Position numbers and translations under genes: made by a program. DNA of 64,000 bases, taken from positions 12,564-76,563 of the forward strand of contig JBFMCR010000040.1 in assembly GCA_040754425.1 (NCBI GenBank), written 5' to 3'. How positions within the stretch are numbered: position 1 is the first letter of the stretch; every line of letters starts with the position of its first letter. Under the pieces are notes generated by a model. That model searched no databases and was not told the origin of the DNA. It saw nothing but the letters and a program-made list of their open reading frames with translations. This document shows, one piece after another, positions 62,285 to 64,000 of the stretch. The DNA is from UBA6918 sp040754425 (GTDB lineage Bacteria; Pseudomonadota; Gammaproteobacteria; Burkholderiales; Thiobacillaceae).

Positions 62285-62650
62285 ATGTCAAACGATGCAG
62301 AAAACGCAGTCCGCGGCCATATCACCATCCTGCCGGTCGGACTTGAAGACAATGAATTGCGCATGCTGAAAAGCCTGTGCACGATTTCGTCGATCGCGAA
62401 CGGCAACCGCAACCGCAAGTACGCACTCGCCAATCCGGGTGAGAGCAGTCATATCTGCCTGGTGGATGCGAAGAAAATTGACGCCTACACGCGCTGGCGC
62501 ATTGCAAATAACGTTGAAAATGTTCCGGCGCTGCTGATTGCCGATCCGGGTTACGAGACACATGGCAGCGACAAGGTCGCGCATCGGCCCCTGATTCCTT
62601 CCCGCCTGTTGGCCTTGCTGGACAAGCTTCCGGTCATGGCTGCCGTCTGA
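62285..62650 (+). CDS. Small receiver-like (pseudo-receiver) protein
   Basis: A 121-residue cytoplasmic protein. ITILPVGLEDNELRMLKSLCTIS, SSHICLVDAKKIDAYTRW, VPALLIADPG and HRPLIPSRLLALLDKL follow the strand-helix order of a receiver domain, with an Asp where the phosphoacceptor usually lies (LVDAKK) but without the normal acidic pair at the start. It is probably a pseudo-receiver; relatives occur as N-terminal domains next to GTPase or c-di-GMP proteins. The family assignment is by pattern only. The ATG at 62285 is chosen with GAGGAG about 10 bases upstream. A strong terminator follows. Confidence 0.6.
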   Translation: MSNDAENAVRGHITILPVGLEDNELRMLKSLCTISSIANGNRNRKYALANPGESSHICLVDAKKIDAYTRWRIANNVENVPALLIADPGYETHGSDKVAHRPLIPSRLLALLDKLPVMAAV

Positions 62651-62674
62651 TTCGTTCCAATTGCACTGACGCCG

Positions 62675-62703
62675 GCCTGCGGATTGCCCGCGGGCTTTTT
62701 TTT
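62675..62703 (+). terminator. Terminator of the receiver-like gene
   Basis: GCCTGCGG (62675-62682) pairs with CCGCGGGC (62688-62695), one T-G wobble, followed by eight T residues. Confidence 0.9.
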
Positions 62704-62792
62704 GCCGCCATGGCAGTCGAATGCTGGTCGATAACAGCGTGGCGTTCGGGTAACATGCGCCCAACGTTTTTTTGTATCCAGGCAAAGAAATC

Positions 62793-63278
62793 ATGCCAAG
62801 CGTTCTTTTTGTCTGCATGGGCAATATCTGCCGCTCGCCCATGGCGGAAGGGATTTTTCGGCGCGAGATCGCCAGGGCCGGCCTGCAGGACGAGGTCAGG
62901 ATCGATTCTGCCGGCACCCACGACTACCACATCGGCGCGCCGCCGGATGCGCGCGCGCAAAACGCCATCAGCCGGCGCGGCGTGGACATTTCCGGACTGC
63001 GCGGCCGCCAGGTCGGGCATGAGGATTTCGAAAAATTCGACTACATCCTGGCCATGGATAAAGCCAATCTCGGTATTTTGAAGCGCAATGCCCCGGCCCA
63101 TGCGCAAGACAAGATCAGGCTGCTCCTGTCCTACAGCCGCAAGTACCCGAACCAGGAGGTGCCTGATCCCTATTACGGCGGCATCAGGGGATTCGACGAA
63201 AACCTCGACATGATCGAGGATGCGGTCGAGGGGTTGATCGATGAAATTCGTGCGGTGGTTATTGGTAGAGCGGATTGA
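62793..63278 (+). CDS. Low-molecular-weight protein-tyrosine phosphatase
   Basis: A 161-residue phosphatase. The active-site loop CMGNICRSP (C-x5-R-S) is at residues 9-17, and the general-acid Asp lies in VPDPYYGG. In this position, such enzymes may control bacterial tyrosine kinases of polysaccharide export, or dephosphorylate small molecules; the target is unknown. The ATG at 62793 is preferred to an upstream start at 62772 because it matches the family N-terminus. It is convergent with rne. Confidence 0.92.
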   Translation: MPSVLFVCMGNICRSPMAEGIFRREIARAGLQDEVRIDSAGTHDYHIGAPPDARAQNAISRRGVDISGLRGRQVGHEDFEKFDYILAMDKANLGILKRNAPAHAQDKIRLLLSYSRKYPNQEVPDPYYGGIRGFDENLDMIEDAVEGLIDEIRAVVIGRAD

Positions 63279-63292
63279 GTGAGGCCCGAATA

Positions 63293-63326
63293 AACGACAA
63301 GGGGGCCATGTGGCCCCTTGTCGTTT
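63293..63326. terminator. Bidirectional terminator between the phosphatase and rne
   Basis: Long perfect arms AAACGACAAGGGG and CCCCTTGTCGTTT enclose a short GC-rich loop. T residues follow on both strands (GTTTGG on plus, GTTTATTC on minus). It lies between two convergent genes. Confidence 0.88.
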
Positions 63327-63339
63327 GGTCTGCGGCGTT

Positions 63340-64000
63340 TTACTGCCGGGTTTCCACCTGCACCAGCGGCTCGTTGGCCGTCGCCGGGTTATTGTACCGG
63401 CGGCGACGCCCGGGCCCGTGCGTGCGGGGGGCGCTTTCTTCTGCCATGTCGGGCGCAGAAACCGGCACACTGGTCTCCACCTGCATGAGTTCCATCTGTT
63501 CGGGCGCTGCCACCTGCGGACGGCGGCGACGCGAACGGCGGCTGTCGGCGGCCTGGACTTCGGCTTGCGCCTGTTCCGGTGCGGCACTCCGGGTTTCGAC
63601 CTGGCTCAGATCCGCATCGCCGCCCAGGGTTTTCAGGATGTCCTCGGGTTTGGCAGTCACGCCTGCGGGTGCGGCAGGAGGCGCTTCCGGCGCCTTGACC
63701 GGGAGCGGCGCGGGTGCGGCAGGAGCCGCTTCGGGAGAAGCAGCCGCAATGGGCGCGGACACCGCTACGGGTGCCGGCGCCGACGCGGGGGCGACAACCT
63801 CCGCGGGAGCTGCGTCCGGCGCGGCAAGGGGTGCCGGCTCGGCAGGCGAAACGCCGGCAGGGATTTCAGCCGGACTTGCCAGCTGCTCGCGCTGGCTGCG
63901 TTCGCCACGCTCGCTGCTGCGATCGCCGCTGCGGCTGCCGCGCCGGCGGCGACGGCTGCTGCTTCCTTCTTCGCGCGCTGCGGCCTCGCTCGCCTGTGCC
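63340..64000 (-). CDS. rne: Ribonuclease E, C-terminal part (cut by the window edge)
   Basis: The last 220 codons of a minus-strand gene whose start lies past the right edge. The visible part is disordered and Ala/Pro-rich, with Arg-rich patches (SRRRRRGSRSGDRSS, SRRSRRRRPQ) and repeated SQVETR, MQVETS and VQVETR segments; it ends VQVETRQ. This is the pattern of the RNase E scaffold tail in betaproteobacteria, which binds RNA and degradosome partners. The catalytic domain is not visible, so identity rests on the tail. Confidence 0.8.
   Translation of the reverse strand, partial: AQASEAAAREEGSSSRRRRRGSRSGDRSSERGERSQREQLASPAEIPAGVSPAEPAPLAAPDAAPAEVVAPASAPAPVAVSAPIAAASPEAAPAAPAPLPVKAPEAPPAAPAGVTAKPEDILKTLGGDADLSQVETRSAAPEQAQAEVQAADSRRSRRRRPQVAAPEQMELMQVETSVPVSAPDMAEESAPRTHGPGRRRRYNNPATANEPLVQVETRQ

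Overview
This window is high-GC DNA that reads like a betaproteobacterial chromosome, possibly of the Rhodocyclales or Nitrosomonadales. The inference rests on gene content: ClpS/ClpA, malate synthase G, an RNase E tail ending in VQVET-type segments, KpsC/KpsS capsule enzymes and many c-di-GMP proteins. No rRNA is present, so the lineage is only a guess.

The left third (1-17.5 kb) is a surface-polysaccharide and secretion region. It holds a GT2 glycosyltransferase cut by the window edge, a methyltransferase, a DUF1800/DUF1501 pair (the DUF1501 protein is Tat-exported), a GT-B glycosyltransferase, galE, cysC, cysQ, an RTX protein and kpsC. A convergent four-gene operon follows: SDR, LpxC-like deacetylase, beta-helix protein, kpsS. 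Between galE and cysC a hicBA toxin-antitoxin cassette is flanked by two 681-bp copies of the galE-cysC junction, the layout expected after a single-crossover integration.

The middle (17.6-40 kb) holds clpS-clpA, an EAL-CBS-GGDEF protein and the dTDP-rhamnose genes rfbB, rfbA, rfbC and rfbD. A small four-helix-bundle gene sits between rfbB and rfbA, bracketed by oppositely oriented arrays of a 7-bp repeat. Next come tRNA-Asn and a signalling cluster: a GGDEF protein, divergent from a PhnD-like lipoprotein, a hybrid histidine kinase split by an in-frame TAA, and an HD-GYP response regulator. A type I secretion ABC/HlyD pair lies beside a second RTX protein.

From 40 to 48.5 kb is a protein-quality-control island: psiE, groEL, groES, an unknown gene, ftsH, cbpM and cbpA on the minus strand, with three hsp20 genes and a cysteine-less DsrC-like gene divergent on the plus strand. 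Sigma-32-like promoters are visible before groES and in the cbpA/hsp20 gap. The composition recalls transmissible stress-tolerance (heat-resistance) islands, but with groESL and without ClpK/ClpG.

The right part (48.6-64 kb) is mostly metabolism and repair. Malate synthase G, a D-2-hydroxyacid dehydrogenase, a tartronate-semialdehyde reductase-type enzyme and a TRAP transporter suggest glyoxylate/glycerate or oxo/hydroxy-acid use. The rest is a Y-family polymerase shortened by an in-frame TAG, an aminotransferase, uvrB, a receiver-like small protein, a low-molecular-weight phosphatase and the C-terminus of RNase E, cut by the right edge.
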